A DNA stretch of 46,731 nt from an archaeon (GTDB taxonomy: Archaea > Nanobdellota > Nanobdellia > Pacearchaeales > GW2011-AR1), in contig JAACWB010000010.1 of the NCBI GenBank assembly GCA_009992215.1, positions 1-46,731 of the forward strand, in the 5' to 3' direction. Position numbers and translations under genes: made by a program. This document shows positions 46,561 through 46,731 of this stretch, piece after piece. Positions within the stretch are counted from its first letter, which is position 1. Every line of letters starts with the position of its first letter. The notes beneath the pieces were generated by a model. That model worked only from the letters and a program-made list of their open reading frames with translations. It had not been told where the DNA came from and did no database searches.

Positions 46561-46731
46561 ATGCCAAAAGAAATACTAGTAATTAATGATTTATCTAAAG
46601 GAATCAATACTGAATTTGACAGTAAAGATATATTAGATACACAGTTAATTCAGTGCCATAATGTAGTTACAGACATGGTAGGAAAATTAAAACCTATTGA
46701 AGCATATAAGATTCCATTTGATTTCTTAGGT
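46561..46731 (+). CDS. N-terminal part of a stabilisation/tail protein, truncated by the window
   Basis: MPKEILVINDLSKGINTEFDSKDILDTQLIQCHNVVTDMVGKLKPIEAYKIPFDFLG.., open to window end; pattern of podoviral tail-stabilisation proteins. Confidence 0.55.
   Translation, partial: MPKEILVINDLSKGINTEFDSKDILDTQLIQCHNVVTDMVGKLKPIEAYKIPFDFLG

Noticed and set aside
1-46731. Direct circular joining of the window ends through one ORF
   Set aside because: The right-hand ORF ends exactly at a codon boundary while the left-hand ORF frame begins at base 2; direct joining runs into a stop quickly, so sequence is missing between the ends.
1-46731. CRISPR array
   Set aside because: No set of evenly spaced direct repeats was seen; the attC-like repeats are separated by ORFs of different length.

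Overview
The window is a contiguous, AT-rich segment of a tailed (podovirus-type) phage genome, probably infecting a Bacteroidota host. It has three strand-coherent blocks. (1) 1-12.3 kb, + strand: a 2953-aa giant protein carrying a DxDGD motif (RNA-polymerase beta'-like active-site signature) followed by a 932-aa protein; both look like virion or ejection proteins. (2) 12.3-30.2 kb, - strand: a long early/replication block with DnaB-like helicase, Dam/D12 adenine methyltransferase, DUF932-like protein, PD-(D/E)XK nucleases including a Cas4/RecB-like one, an SSB-like protein ending in DEDELPF, a Rad52-like annealing candidate, and many small unknown ORFs. (3) 30.4-46.7 kb, + strand: small and large terminase, portal, scaffold, major capsid, adaptor, tailspike, DUF5675-like lysis candidate, holin-like and membrane proteins, and a truncated stabilisation-like ORF. 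The most unusual signal is at 25.7-27.7 kb. Five unrelated small - strand ORFs are separated by related hairpin-forming repeats. Stop codons often sit inside a TAAC box, and the 5' boundary of several units is the reverse complement of their own 3' boundary, which is the expected signature of integron-type gene cassettes (attC-like sites). Other points of interest are nested inverted repeats in early intergenic gaps, a run of hairpins in a long leader, and three places where reading frames look broken or recoded (near 12.06, 29.0 and 39.68 kb). No tRNA, rRNA, CRISPR array, integrase or DNA polymerase could be supported. All assignments come from reading motifs by eye; no search was run.
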